Below, in pieces: positions 37,901 through 45,604 of a stretch of DNA of 64,000 nt. Under the pieces are notes generated by a model that made no database searches, was not told where the DNA came from, and saw only the letters and a list, made by a program, of their open reading frames with translations. The stretch is from Glaciecola amylolytica (GTDB lineage Bacteria > Bacteroidota > Bacteroidia > Flavobacteriales_D > Crocinitomicaceae): assembly GCA_003856375.1 (NCBI GenBank), contig CP034120.1, forward strand, positions 3,405,501-3,469,500, in the 5' to 3' direction. Numbering within the stretch: the first letter of the stretch is position 1; every line of letters begins with the position of its first letter. A program made the translations under genes and the position numbers.

Positions 37901-38433
37901 TTCACACCTGAAACAATGATTGTCCCGGTCGAGAAACTTCCTCCGGTATTTTCATACAAATAAACATTCCACGGGTTATATGTAGTGAGAAGCAAATCAG
38001 TATCACCATCATTATCAATGTCATTCGAAGTAAAACCTATACTAGCCTGATTGGTGATTTCAGTTCCTGAACTAAATGTTCCATTTCCCAGATTGGTAAA
38101 TTGAACCAAGGTATAGAAGCTTGCCGCAAATACATCTAAATCGCCATCCTGATCGTAATCGACCAGTTCAATAGAATGCGCATTTATCGTGCTTCCAATA
38201 ATTTCTTGTTGAGCATATTGTCCGTTTCCTAAGTTTCTAAACCAACCGATTTGATCATCTTCCGAATGAAAAACAACCATGTCTTTCCAACCATTATTAT
38301 CCAGATCTCCTGTCTTCAGGTCAGTTGGCTCAGAAGTGGAACGGATGTATTCTGTACCCGGTGAAAATTGGGCACATAGCACATTACTGACTAATAAGCA
38401 GCTTAACAATAAAAATTGCGATAATTTTATCAT
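34933..38433 (-). CDS. FG-GAP/VCBS repeat T9SS cargo protein
   Basis: 1166 residues with a Sec signal (1-21). Residues about 25-700 are a run of FG-GAP/VCBS repeats with the D-x-D-x-DGD calcium-binding type loop (for example VDYDQDGDLDVF, DIDNDGDTDLLL, DLDGDGDMELLV), enough for one or two beta propellers. A CNA-B/SdrD-like domain follows (VKGRLFVDENQNASYE, about 710-800), then a DUF7619-like domain containing YDPNDKAAWPAG and EYLIRFQNTGNDTAR. The last 80 residues are a T9SS type-A sorting domain (MYPNPFDGSITLQ to VIAVKKVIRK). It is probably a cell-surface protein; its binding target is unknown. Confidence 0.92.
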   Translation of the reverse strand: MIKLSQFLLLSCLLVSNVLCAQFSPGTEYIRSTSEPTDLKTGDLDNNGWKDMVVFHSEDDQIGWFRNLGNGQYAQQEIIGSTINAHSIELVDYDQDGDLDVFAASFYTLVQFTNLGNGTFSSGTEITNQASIGFTSNDIDNDGDTDLLLTTYNPWNVYLYENTGGSFSTGTIIVSGVNSLKDFRFADLDGDSFSDLLFCSDFNNLVAWYKNNGDGSFSTQQVIYTGQTQPLVVDYGDIDGDGDTDVISANGSDVRCYLNQGTGTFGPVLFVSTSIWGVTDMCVKDLNGDQQMEVVFNYYTLPIMSSRLGVFKYTSGSGFSFDSYITDGNGATKVIADDMDNDGDNDILNLNNHYQVLLNYNDGTSHFGADIPLSIYGAPNRGSLVDVDVDGDMDILAENGSIAYWLENLGDSTYGAVYQVLPVPTYAGSTVGVGKILMADFSNDGLPDLIYGISPIFYYQNLGNGAFASPVYITTTQQNITDLAAEDFNGDGKLDLLAGSTDEAAWYRNTGNNTFSAQMTLGTAQHCEAIFTSDLDNDGKKDVLFASELDNAVKWCKNLGNSFAAAVTIPINNIKPNGIYAADLDGDGDMELLVASRDDDKISCYENLGSGTFGSEHVISTTTETAFDVWSEDFDLDGDYDILAVGLGDVISWYENIGGSTFGPRQDISDQPLGVSKLFCGDADNDGDVDILEINWSFNSIRIYENYNISSMQVKGRLFVDENQNASYETSEIAIPQLSIQCNPAAAYTYSYPDGRYFMLFNGLMGNYQITADSLLFWNTTTPNSYNVTIGPNFTSVNDLNFGFYPDSLVDTLEIALIGGFPRCNEHVNYWFDLENIGTTYPSGIVDIMLDDSLTYVSANITPDSIVGQHVYWSYDSLDYFETMQIKLEVIMPDFNSMGNSLVSTATVSSDTMGTIVFTTVDTLEQVVTCAYDPNDKAAWPAGEGIQGYIWPAPEKIEYLIRFQNTGNDTARTVIIRDQLNNNLDWTSLRPIAGSHPYHVERTLGGEASFIFENIMLPDSNVNEAGSHGFVLYSIDVIPGLPLGTVVENTANIYFDFNPAVITNTVIHTFDTIPVSTTGLNEINNLGSIHMYPNPFDGSITLQTQDLDLPYSIEVFDLSGQRQFCSPLIHSQECQFDLSLLTNGLYLIQLKDKEGHVIAVKKVIRK

Positions 38434-38487
38434 GACTTAGGTGTAAAGTATTTGTTGATTTCGACGCTAAAGGTAAAAAAATATCCT

Positions 38488-39552
38488 TTACTTATACTCA
38501 GGAAATAATTCTGTTAATCCTTCTTCACTTGCGGCGCAAATACCTCTTTCAGTGATCAATGCACTTACCAAACGAGCCGGCGTCACATCAAAACCGTAGT
38601 TGCTTGCTTCCGTTGTTTCCGGGCAAATCAATACTTCGTCCAATTGGCCTGAAACTTTGCTTTTCCCTACGACATAACGCACTTCATCCTGATTGCGCTG
38701 TTCGATCGGAATTTCCTTCAATCCGTCACGGATTGTCATATCCAAGGTTGTTGAAGGTAAAGCCACATAAAACGGAATCTGGTTATCGTGTGCCGCCAAG
38801 GCTTTCAAATACGTTCCGATCTTATTCGCAACATCTCCGTTTCGGGTTGTTCGGTCCGTTCCCACAATACACATATCCACCATTCCGTGCTGCATCAAAT
38901 GCCCGCCCTGGTTATCCACGATCAAGGTATGCGGAACTCCGTGTCTTGTCAATTCGTAACATGTCAGATTCGCACCTTGTAAACGCGGACGTGTTTCATC
39001 TACCCACACATGCACCTTGATTCCTTTTTGCAAAGCCTGATAGATCGGTGATGTGATTGTTCCCCACTCGATACAGCCCAGCATTCCGGCATTACAATGC
39101 GTAAGGATATTGACAACTTCTCCGTTTTTCTTTTTGGAAATTTCCTCAATAAGCGGTAAGCCGTGAACTCCGATCATGCGGCACGTTTCAACATCGTCCT
39201 CTACGATTTGTGCTGCTTCTTTCCAGGCAGTTTCAACCATATTATCAGTTGTTTCCAATGCTTTTTTCATCCGGTCCAAAGCCCAGAACAAATTCACCGC
39301 TGTTGGTCTTGAAGCACGCAAATCAGCAAAAGCCTGATTCATGTCTGCTCCTTCCCTTGCAGCAAGATAAATTCCGTAAGCAGCTGTAGCTCCGATCAGC
39401 GGCGCTCCGCGAACCACCATGTCTTTGATCGCGCGTTCTGCATCCTTGTAAGAAACCAGCTTTTCAACTACCCATTCGTGTGGTAATTTTCGCTGATCAA
39501 TCACTTCTACATACTTGTCTTCTGTTGTCCAAATCGTTCTAAATGCACTCAT
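38488..39552 (-). CDS. mtnA: Methylthioribose-1-phosphate isomerase
   Basis: 354 residues. It converts 5-methylthioribose-1-phosphate to methylthioribulose-1-phosphate in methionine salvage. The catalytic cysteine and aspartate of the family align to C153 in THCNAG and D233 in VGTDR, separated by 80 residues as in Bacillus MtnA (C160/D240). [18 protein letters not shown] and [11 protein letters not shown] are also conserved. Eukaryotic eIF2B-like relatives lack this catalytic pair, so the assignment is firm. A TAnnTTTG box lies just upstream. The other mtn genes are at 40471, 41240 and 47576. Confidence 0.95.
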   Translation of the reverse strand: MSAFRTIWTTEDKYVEVIDQRKLPHEWVVEKLVSYKDAERAIKDMVVRGAPLIGATAAYGIYLAAREGADMNQAFADLRASRPTAVNLFWALDRMKKALETTDNMVETAWKEAAQIVEDDVETCRMIGVHGLPLIEEISKKKNGEVVNILTHCNAGMLGCIEWGTITSPIYQALQKGIKVHVWVDETRPRLQGANLTCYELTRHGVPHTLIVDNQGGHLMQHGMVDMCIVGTDRTTRNGDVANKIGTYLKALAAHDNQIPFYVALPSTTLDMTIRDGLKEIPIEQRNQDEVRYVVGKSKVSGQLDEVLICPETTEASNYGFDVTPARLVSALITERGICAASEEGLTELFPEYK

Positions 39553-39569
39553 AAACCAAATTTCTGGTG

Positions 39570-39577
39570 CAAAATTA
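39570..39577 (-). promoter_or_regulatory. -7 box of mtnA promoter
   Basis: TAATTTTG followed by C on the minus strand, 17 bases before the mtnA ATG at 39552. I see no clear -33 TTG. Confidence 0.55.
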
Positions 39578-39644
39578 ATCGATTTGAAAGAAATTATATG
39601 ACGCGGACGTTAATTTATAAGTCTACGGAACAATCCCGATCCTT

Positions 39645-40352
39645 CTAATGCGAAACAACCAGTCTTTTCACAAAAGCTCCGCCAGCATTGGAAATATGAA
39701 CCAAATACACTCCATTTGGCCAGGAAGAACAATCGATTTCTCCTTCCATACTTCGTTCAAAATGGACGACTTTTCCATTCAAATCCACAATTGAAACGGA
39801 ATGATCTGCTCCTGTAAGTGAGAAAGAGTTGTTTGCCGGATTGGGAGTGAGTTTCACATTACTCAGGTCATTCTCTCCTACCGAAAGTTCTGATTCATCG
39901 ATAAACGTGACCGAAACACAATTCTTATTGTTTGCCAATACCGGATCTGAAATAGGACTTGCGGCGTTCACCGGTTTCCCATAGATACATAAATTGCCAG
40001 TTTCTCCATTAAATCCGGATGAAAAACCAATGTGGTGAGTAGCTACGAAACTTTGCCCCTGAGAATATGGAATTCCTGTGTAAATAGCAGGATCTCCGCC
40101 ACCCAGCGTCAAAGTGAACGTATCGATATAAATGTCAACATAAATAATGATGTAATAATAGACGGAATCCGCTGCTTCTAAGGTTTCGGTTCCCACATTT
40201 ACCACTTCGCCGGTGAATTCAATAGGTCCTTCCGTGACCAGTAAATCACCATTGGAATGTGAGCTGATCGTCAGTTCCAAATCAACGGAACGTTGTGCAT
40301 GTGAGAAAAAGCAAAGTAATAAAATGCTTAGTGAAAGTAGTGTTCTTTTCAT
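39645..40352 (-). CDS. Small T9SS cargo protein with CARDB-like domain
   Basis: 235 residues with a Sec signal (MKRTLLSLSILLLCFFSHAQ). Residues about 24-145 look like a CARDB-type adhesion domain: VDLELTISSHSNGDLLVTEG, EFTGEVVNVGTETL and PVLANNKNCVSVTF. The C-terminal domain is a T9SS type-A sorting signal (LTPNPANNSFSLTG, SIVDLNGKVVHF, WPNGVYLVHI, KRLVVSH). It is inserted between mtnA and mtnC without obvious functional relation. Surface or secreted location is well supported; function is unknown. Confidence 0.85.
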   Translation of the reverse strand: MKRTLLSLSILLLCFFSHAQRSVDLELTISSHSNGDLLVTEGPIEFTGEVVNVGTETLEAADSVYYYIIIYVDIYIDTFTLTLGGGDPAIYTGIPYSQGQSFVATHHIGFSSGFNGETGNLCIYGKPVNAASPISDPVLANNKNCVSVTFIDESELSVGENDLSNVKLTPNPANNSFSLTGADHSVSIVDLNGKVVHFERSMEGEIDCSSWPNGVYLVHISNAGGAFVKRLVVSH

Positions 40353-40470
40353 AGTGATGTAGTTTAAATGTTGTTCCTCGACTATTCGACGAACGAAACT
40401 AAACTACTGAAAATCAAAACCAATTTCCCTGCGAAGTTGTGTATTGTATAAGAGATTGATTCTTCTGTAT

Positions 40471-41166
40471 TTATTCGAAAGTAATCTCTTCAAACGAATG
40501 TGCAAACGCGTTCCAAACTTGCGCTGTTCCGGGTCTGACCAATTGAAGGGTCTGAAAACCTTTGGAATCGGCAGCCTGCAATTCTTCAACGATATCGCTT
40601 AAAAACAGAATTTCTGCCGGATTCAAATTCAGAATTCCTGCAATTGTTGCATAGGTTTCCGCGTCCCGTTTCCCCCCGGTATTCGTGTCGAAATAGTTGG
40701 AAAAATAAGGAGTCAGATCTCCGGAAACACTATAACCGAAAATGAGTTTTTGAGCAGGTACGGAACCGGATGAGAAAACTCCCAGATTGATTCCATCCTC
40801 TTTCCATTTTTTCAAACAAGCAGCTACTTCCGGATAAACGTGTCCTTTCAAAGTTCCGTCCTGATACCCTTTCTCCCACAAAATTCCCTGCAAGGTTTTC
40901 AACGGAGTAATTTTCCGGTCTTCAACGCTCCATCGGTACAGTTTCTCAATGATTTCATTATCCGTCGAAAGAGTTTCTCCGTCTTCTGTTTTCGCAAGCT
41001 GAACCGTTTGTTCAAAAGCTTCCTTCACGATCGGATTTTCCTTCAATTCGAGCAAAGAGTTGATATTATTACGGAAATAGGGAAATAATTCTTCTGCTAC
41101 AAAAGAGATGGAAGAAGTTGTTCCTTCAATGTCTGTGAGAATGTATTGAGGTTGTTTTATTGTCAT
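40471..41166 (-). CDS. mtnC: Acireductone synthase (enolase-phosphatase)
   Basis: 231 residues of the HAD superfamily. It enolises and dephosphorylates diketo-methylthiopentyl phosphate to acireductone in methionine salvage. The first HAD motif is ILTDIEGTTSSI (D12, E14), which is the MtnC-specific variant of DxDGT. Later motifs are GVFSSGSVPAQKLIFGYS and EILFLSDIVEEL. It lies 73 bases after mtnD and is preceded by a perfect 20-bp palindrome (41189-41208), a candidate operator. Confidence 0.95.
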   Translation of the reverse strand: MTIKQPQYILTDIEGTTSSISFVAEELFPYFRNNINSLLELKENPIVKEAFEQTVQLAKTEDGETLSTDNEIIEKLYRWSVEDRKITPLKTLQGILWEKGYQDGTLKGHVYPEVAACLKKWKEDGINLGVFSSGSVPAQKLIFGYSVSGDLTPYFSNYFDTNTGGKRDAETYATIAGILNLNPAEILFLSDIVEELQAADSKGFQTLQLVRPGTAQVWNAFAHSFEEITFE

Positions 41167-41188
41167 TTTTCGTCAATGTCTATAAGGG

Positions 41189-41208
41189 AATTCGTAATAT
41201 TACGAATT
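41189..41208. promoter_or_regulatory. 20-bp perfect palindrome upstream of mtnC
   Basis: AATTCGTAAT followed directly by its exact complement, ATTACGAATT, 22 bases before the mtnC ATG and 31 bases after the mtnD stop. A second imperfect inverted repeat, AAATTCG/CGAATTT, lies at about 41219-41241 and reaches the mtnD stop codon. The spacing fits either an operator for an unknown dimeric regulator or a weak intercistronic hairpin. No T run follows. Confidence 0.5.
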
Positions 41209-41239
41209 GACAAAATGGCAAATTCGCAAATGATCGAAT

Positions 41240-41782
41240 TTACTTTTTTGCAATTTTAAAGTCTGAAAATCGTTTTTCCAGTTCAGATCCCGTATACTCC
41301 GGAATCCACCCGCTCATATCAATAAAAATACGAATCGCTTTTACGAAAGGATTATGCTCTCCTGCATCGAACCAATGTTTTGTTCCTTCAGGAACCGAAA
41401 TCAAATCTCCTTTTTCACACAGTAAGTTAAACACAGGTTCTGTCTCCAGATTAAACCAAAAAAGTCCTTCTCCATCCACAAAAAAGCGAATTTCATCTTC
41501 CGAATGCGTATGCTCTGACAAAAATTTAGCACGAATAGCTTCGTAATTTTCCGTCAGGTGATTGATCGTAATTACATCGGCAGTTTGATAACCTCCGGCT
41601 TCCATAAACGGATTCAAATCTTTTGCATAAGCTTCTAAAATTTGTGCCGGTGTTGCATCATCCTGAAAAGCAACCGGTGCTTCCCACTGATCAAAGAAAA
41701 TCCCGCGGTCGTTCATAAATTGTCTGATTTCACCCGCGTCGTGAATGGTTTTATTCAAATCAGGAATAGATAATATTGCCAT
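41240..41782 (-). CDS. mtnD: Acireductone dioxygenase
   Basis: 180-residue cupin enzyme that oxidises acireductone to 2-keto-4-methylthiobutyrate and formate when iron is bound (the nickel form gives a different, off-pathway product). The metal ligands are H91, H93, E97 (HTHSEDE) and H136 (GTKHWFD), in the same pattern as the Klebsiella enzyme. It is followed by mtnC on the same strand, and has a TAnnTTTG box about 40 bases upstream. Confidence 0.95.
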   Translation of the reverse strand: MAILSIPDLNKTIHDAGEIRQFMNDRGIFFDQWEAPVAFQDDATPAQILEAYAKDLNPFMEAGGYQTADVITINHLTENYEAIRAKFLSEHTHSEDEIRFFVDGEGLFWFNLETEPVFNLLCEKGDLISVPEGTKHWFDAGEHNPFVKAIRIFIDMSGWIPEYTGSELEKRFSDFKIAKK

Positions 41783-42085
41783 GTGTTTACGTTGAAGAAT
41801 AAAATGGAAACTGTGTTCTCCGCAAAATTAAGATACTTTTTTCAAACATCCCGATTTAAAATAAACTATTCTACTGATCTTGTAGACTAGTAATTCCCAT
41901 CTCCGGATTCAAATTCCGCGCATATCCGATCACGGCTTATTTCCGGAAACAAATGCGGAATTCGGCATCAGCGCTTTATTTGTTTCAGTAAATACACGGA
42001 TAAATCCTTAAAAAAGGATAAATAATTTCCGATCCCTGTTCAGAATTTCTTTTCTTTGGTAATTCCAATTATAATACAAAGAGTT
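41783..42085. other. 303-base non-coding gap between mtnD and the OmpA gene
   Basis: Divergent intergenic region. It holds the mtnD -7 box, an 8-bp inverted repeat AATTCCGC/GCGGAATT (41912-41919 and 41955-41962) enclosing the palindrome TTCCGGAA (41941-41948), and a small hairpin ATCCTT/AAGGAT (42004-42009 and 42014-42019). No open reading frame with a credible start or RNA gene was recognised. Confidence 0.6.
41823..41830 (-). promoter_or_regulatory. -7 box of mtnD promoter
   Basis: TAATTTTG followed by C on the minus strand, 40 bases before the mtnD ATG. This is the same octamer as at mtnA. The -33 element is weak. Confidence 0.55.
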
Positions 42086-42967
42086 ATGAAAGTATTCAAC
42101 AAATCTATTCTGATGTGCACTCTTGCCGTTGGAATGCTGGCAGTGTCCTCTTGTAAACCAATTTACAAATGTGGTGATCCTATTCCTGAGAAAAAGACAG
42201 GTGGAAAGCGACTTCAGGCCGTTGTAACGGAACGTGATTCATTGTGTGGTTCTCTTGCAAACCAAAAATCAGTGAATGAGCAGCTTACAGCTGAAAACAA
42301 TACTCTTCGTGACAGACTCTCCGGAGAGCAAGACATCAATCAAAACAAGTCGGCACAGTTGAGTCAAAAAGAGTTGGAACTTCAAAACAAGAATAAAGAT
42401 CTTCAGAACAAAGACAAAGACCTTCAGGAAAAAGAGCGTATGCTTCGCGAAATGCAGGCCATCATTGCGCGACAGGACGAACTGACGAAAAAACTGAATC
42501 AAACTTTGCGCGATGCATTGGTAGGTTTTAACTCAGACGAGCTTACCATGGAGATCCGCGACGGAAAAGTATACGTTTCCATGTCAGATAAATTGTTGTT
42601 CAAATCCGGGTCTACAACCGTTGAACCAAAAGGAGTTGATGCATTGAAAGTATTGGCAGATGTATTGAATAAAAATCCGGATATCCAGATTTTGGTCGAA
42701 GGTCACACGGATAATGTTCCGATCAAAACTGCGGTGTTCAAAGACAATTGGGATTTAAGTGTTGCACGTGCAACATCTATCACCCGAATGCTGAATGAGA
42801 AATATGCTGTTGCTGCAACACGTATGACAGCTTCGGGCCGCGGTGAATATTTTCCGAAAGCACCCAATGATACCGCAGAAGGAAAAGCGAAAAACCGACG
42901 AACTGAGATCATTCTTTCACCGAAATTGGATGAAATCATGAATTTGTTGAATAGCTCGGGGAAGTAA
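42086..42967 (+). CDS. OmpA-family lipoprotein with coiled coil
   Basis: 293 residues from the ATG at 42086; an upstream start ten codons earlier would misplace the signal. The lipoprotein signal ends LAVSSC (C23). A coiled coil (about 50-135) contains a local repeat of KDLQNKDKDLQEKER. The C-terminal OmpA domain (about 160-285) has the peptidoglycan-binding pattern ILVEGHTDNVPI and NRRTEIIL, with the conserved D and R. It probably ties the outer membrane to peptidoglycan. It is a single gene ended by a strong terminator. Confidence 0.93.
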   Translation: MKVFNKSILMCTLAVGMLAVSSCKPIYKCGDPIPEKKTGGKRLQAVVTERDSLCGSLANQKSVNEQLTAENNTLRDRLSGEQDINQNKSAQLSQKELELQNKNKDLQNKDKDLQEKERMLREMQAIIARQDELTKKLNQTLRDALVGFNSDELTMEIRDGKVYVSMSDKLLFKSGSTTVEPKGVDALKVLADVLNKNPDIQILVEGHTDNVPIKTAVFKDNWDLSVARATSITRMLNEKYAVAATRMTASGRGEYFPKAPNDTAEGKAKNRRTEIILSPKLDEIMNLLNSSGK

Positions 42968-42991
42968 AACAAGACTAATAGGACAAGACCT

Positions 42992-43040
42992 AAAGAGTCA
43001 AGACTTATTAAATTATCAATTTGTCTTGACTCTTTTGTCT
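42992..43040 (+). terminator. Terminator of the OmpA lipoprotein gene
   Basis: Perfect 13-bp stem AAAGAGTCAAGAC/GTCTTGACTCTTT (42992-43004 and 43023-43035), 18-nt loop, then a T-rich end. It lies 24 bases after the stop and 28 bases before the convergent pirin stop. Confidence 0.8.
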
Positions 43041-43067
43041 TTTATTCTTGCCTCTAATACATAGTCT

Positions 43068-44201
43068 TTAAATTTCCTTCACTTCTTCCTTCCCATCCGC
43101 ATGCAATGCAAAACGAGGTCTGGAGCGATCGTGAACCTGATCATAACGTTTCCACGGCCAGCCGCCGAATTGGGTTTGATGATAATCGTCGAAAGCCTGT
43201 TTGATCTCTTCTTTCGTATTCATTACAAAAGGGCCGTACTGCATCACTTGTTCTCCGATCGGTTTTCCCTGTAACACAAAAATGCTGACAGCTGTGTCGC
43301 TTGATTTCAGTTCTGTTTCCACTGAAGGATCCAGAAAAAATCCCGAGTACGAATCGAATTGTTGCTCATTGATATTCAATTGATCTCCCTCATAGAAAAA
43401 CACACTCCGGTTGATGTCTGTTGAGGTTTTCGGCAAGACAATTTTCGAATGTGGTTCCATTTTGATATTGACAATCAGAACTTCATTTTCTGCAGGAAAA
43501 GCCCAGGAATCGGGTGGCGGTGTTCCTGCCTGTTTTCCATTCCAGTTCCCGGCAATCAATTCAACCAACACTTTATCGTTATCGAATTTCAGATTCGGAA
43601 TGCTTTCGCGCCACAGCATTTTGAAATGCGGTTCAACCATTTTATCCTTTTTCGGCAAATTGAGCCACACCTGAAACAATTCCAAGGGATTTTCTTCGGT
43701 CTGAGATAAAAGCGGAAACATTTCGGAATGCTGCACTCCTTTTCCTGCTGTCATCCATTGCACATCTCCGTTTCCGTAACGGCCGGCTGCTCCCAGAGAA
43801 TCGGCATGATCCACCATTCCCTTGCGCACAACGGTAATTGTCTCAAATCCACGGTGCGGATGCCCCGGAAATCCCGGAACTTTCTTCCCGTGATACATTC
43901 TGAAACCATCTTTGATGATAAAATCATCGCCCATGTGCCGACCTTTGAAATGTTCTGTATTCGGCCCCATCTGCTCCGTTCCCAAAGGAAACTGATCTTC
44001 GTGATGTACACAAAACAAGAACGGGTCCTGTGTTTCCCACTGGAAACCAAGCGGAAAATGTTGTTTAATCGGATTCATATCTTTTTCTTTCGTTTGTTCG
44101 GATTCTTCTTTGCCGGATACCAGCCAGGGCAATGCAAAAACCGCAGCGGATGCCGCTGATAAGCGCTGCACAAAATTTCTTCTCGTGAAATCTTTACTCA
44201 T
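43068..44201 (-). CDS. Pirin-family protein with Tat signal
   Basis: 377 residues. The bicupin pirin fold has its metal ligands in the N-terminal cupin: H114 and H116 (GHPHRGFE), H159 and E161 (QHSE), matching H56, H58, H101 and E103 of human pirin. The first 30 residues are a twin-arginine signal (DFTRRNFVQRLSAASAAVFALPWL, RR at 7-8), so the folded metalloprotein should be exported to the periplasm. Bacterial pirins without a signal act on cytosolic partners or as quercetinases; the exported role here is unknown. It is about 80 residues longer than cytosolic pirins. Confidence 0.92.
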   Translation of the reverse strand: MSKDFTRRNFVQRLSAASAAVFALPWLVSGKEESEQTKEKDMNPIKQHFPLGFQWETQDPFLFCVHHEDQFPLGTEQMGPNTEHFKGRHMGDDFIIKDGFRMYHGKKVPGFPGHPHRGFETITVVRKGMVDHADSLGAAGRYGNGDVQWMTAGKGVQHSEMFPLLSQTEENPLELFQVWLNLPKKDKMVEPHFKMLWRESIPNLKFDNDKVLVELIAGNWNGKQAGTPPPDSWAFPAENEVLIVNIKMEPHSKIVLPKTSTDINRSVFFYEGDQLNINEQQFDSYSGFFLDPSVETELKSSDTAVSIFVLQGKPIGEQVMQYGPFVMNTKEEIKQAFDDYHQTQFGGWPWKRYDQVHDRSRPRFALHADGKEEVKEI

Positions 44202-44310
44202 AATTCAATTTATTTACCCGGGTACTAATTTAGTTTATTGTTTTCAAAAATGCAATTATTTCGAAGGGTCAATTTCGGTTTCTTTTCCGTAAAAATGATA
44301 TCTTCATGAC

Positions 44311-45117
44311 ATGAAAAAAGTGATTATTTACGCTCTTTTACCTGTTCTTGTTGCTTGCAATCAAAGCAGTCCGAACAACAAAAAAAGCACTGATCAAGTT
44401 GCCGGAAAGACAGAAAAACCGGCTAAAACGCTTGCTGAACCGGAACAAAAAACGGAGAAAAAGACTTTTGTACTCTCAACTTATGACAATCCGGAGCAGA
44501 AAGGGCAGATTGAGGATCATGTGAATGCACTTCAAAGACTCAGCGATGTGGGAGTTTTTAATCAAATCCACCAAAAAGCGCTGCTTTCTCTTCCTTCCGA
44601 ACAGCAAAATCATTTTAAATTGAACCCTCAATACTTTGTTTTGTGTTCAGATAAAGGTGATTTGTTTCACAATGGAAAAACCGATTACGCTTTTGTGGTT
44701 TACGACGGAAAAAACAAGCGCTTTTCCATTTTAGTCTACAACAAACTGAAAAACAAATACGCAGAATTGTACCGGAATCTGAAGGTGGAAAACGGTTTGG
44801 AAGATGCCGATTGCGGTTATGGTCAGTTTGGAACTCATGATTATATTCTGGCTGATGAGTTGATCTATCAGGAAAATTACCTGATCAAAAATCCGGAAAG
44901 TTATCTGGAATACCCGACTTGTAAGATCGGCAATATGAAACAGGACTCTGATCTGATTCTGAAAGAAGGCTGCTTCTCCAAAAAAATCGATAAATCGAAG
45001 CTTCCGGTTGTGCTTTCCATTGCAACCAGCAGCGTTTATAACAATTGGGAATGCCTGCAATATGAGCCGGAAACCAATTCATTCTGCATCATTTACGGAC
45101 AGGCATTTGCGGATTAA
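44311..45117 (+). CDS. Putative lipoprotein, function unknown
   Basis: 268 residues with lipoprotein signal MKKVIIYALLPVLVAC (C16) followed by a low-complexity lysine/threonine/glutamate linker to about residue 55. The globular part contains DLFHNGKTDYAFVVYDGKNKRFSILVYN, similar in style to VCBS-like strands, and an EDADCGYGQFG motif. I do not recognise a family. It is followed after 21 bases by the small gene at 45139, probably in one operon. The protein at 46883 is of similar design but I see no clear homology. Confidence 0.8.
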   Translation: MKKVIIYALLPVLVACNQSSPNNKKSTDQVAGKTEKPAKTLAEPEQKTEKKTFVLSTYDNPEQKGQIEDHVNALQRLSDVGVFNQIHQKALLSLPSEQQNHFKLNPQYFVLCSDKGDLFHNGKTDYAFVVYDGKNKRFSILVYNKLKNKYAELYRNLKVENGLEDADCGYGQFGTHDYILADELIYQENYLIKNPESYLEYPTCKIGNMKQDSDLILKEGCFSKKIDKSKLPVVLSIATSSVYNNWECLQYEPETNSFCIIYGQAFAD

Positions 45118-45138
45118 CCGAAACACGTTCAGATTAAA

Positions 45139-45486
45139 ATGAAGAACTACAATAACAAAAAATTCAGACCTGTCAGCAACACGGAAAACGGTGAAACATC
45201 GGAAGAAACATTCTTTCATTACTTCCAAAACGGAAATATTCTCACCTGTACTTATTCGGGCGGACAGATTGTTCACGGACACTTAATCGGATTGGTAGAC
45301 GAAAGCGGAAACATCGACATGCGTTATCATCAGATCAACAATCAAGGCAAGTTGATGACGGGAATTTGTCAATCTACACCTGAAATCTTAAAGGACGGAA
45401 GAATCAGATTACACGAAACCTGGCAATGGACTTCCGGAGATGGCTCTAAAGGTTCTTCGGTATTGGAAGAAGTGAAATCCGAATAA
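45139..45486 (+). CDS. Small conserved protein (mis-named n-acetylglutamate synthase family)
   Basis: 115 residues, no signal peptide. The sequence NNKKFRPVSNTENGETSEETFFHYFQNGNILTCTYSGGQIVHGHLIG and the ending RIRLHETWQWTSGDGSKGSSVLEE are characteristic of a small beta-rich family that databases often label n-acetylglutamate synthase. No acetyltransferase motif is visible, so that name should not be taken as function. It forms a likely operon with the lipoprotein upstream. Confidence 0.8.
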   Translation: MKNYNNKKFRPVSNTENGETSEETFFHYFQNGNILTCTYSGGQIVHGHLIGLVDESGNIDMRYHQINNQGKLMTGICQSTPEILKDGRIRLHETWQWTSGDGSKGSSVLEEVKSE

Positions 45487-45604
45487 AAAACATTATCTAT
45501 GATCCTATCAAAGGATACAATCATAAGTCAAATCAATCTCTAGTTTGCAGAGAATAATAATTCATCTGAAAAAATCTCCGGAGTCTCTTCCTTTGACAGT
45601 TAAT

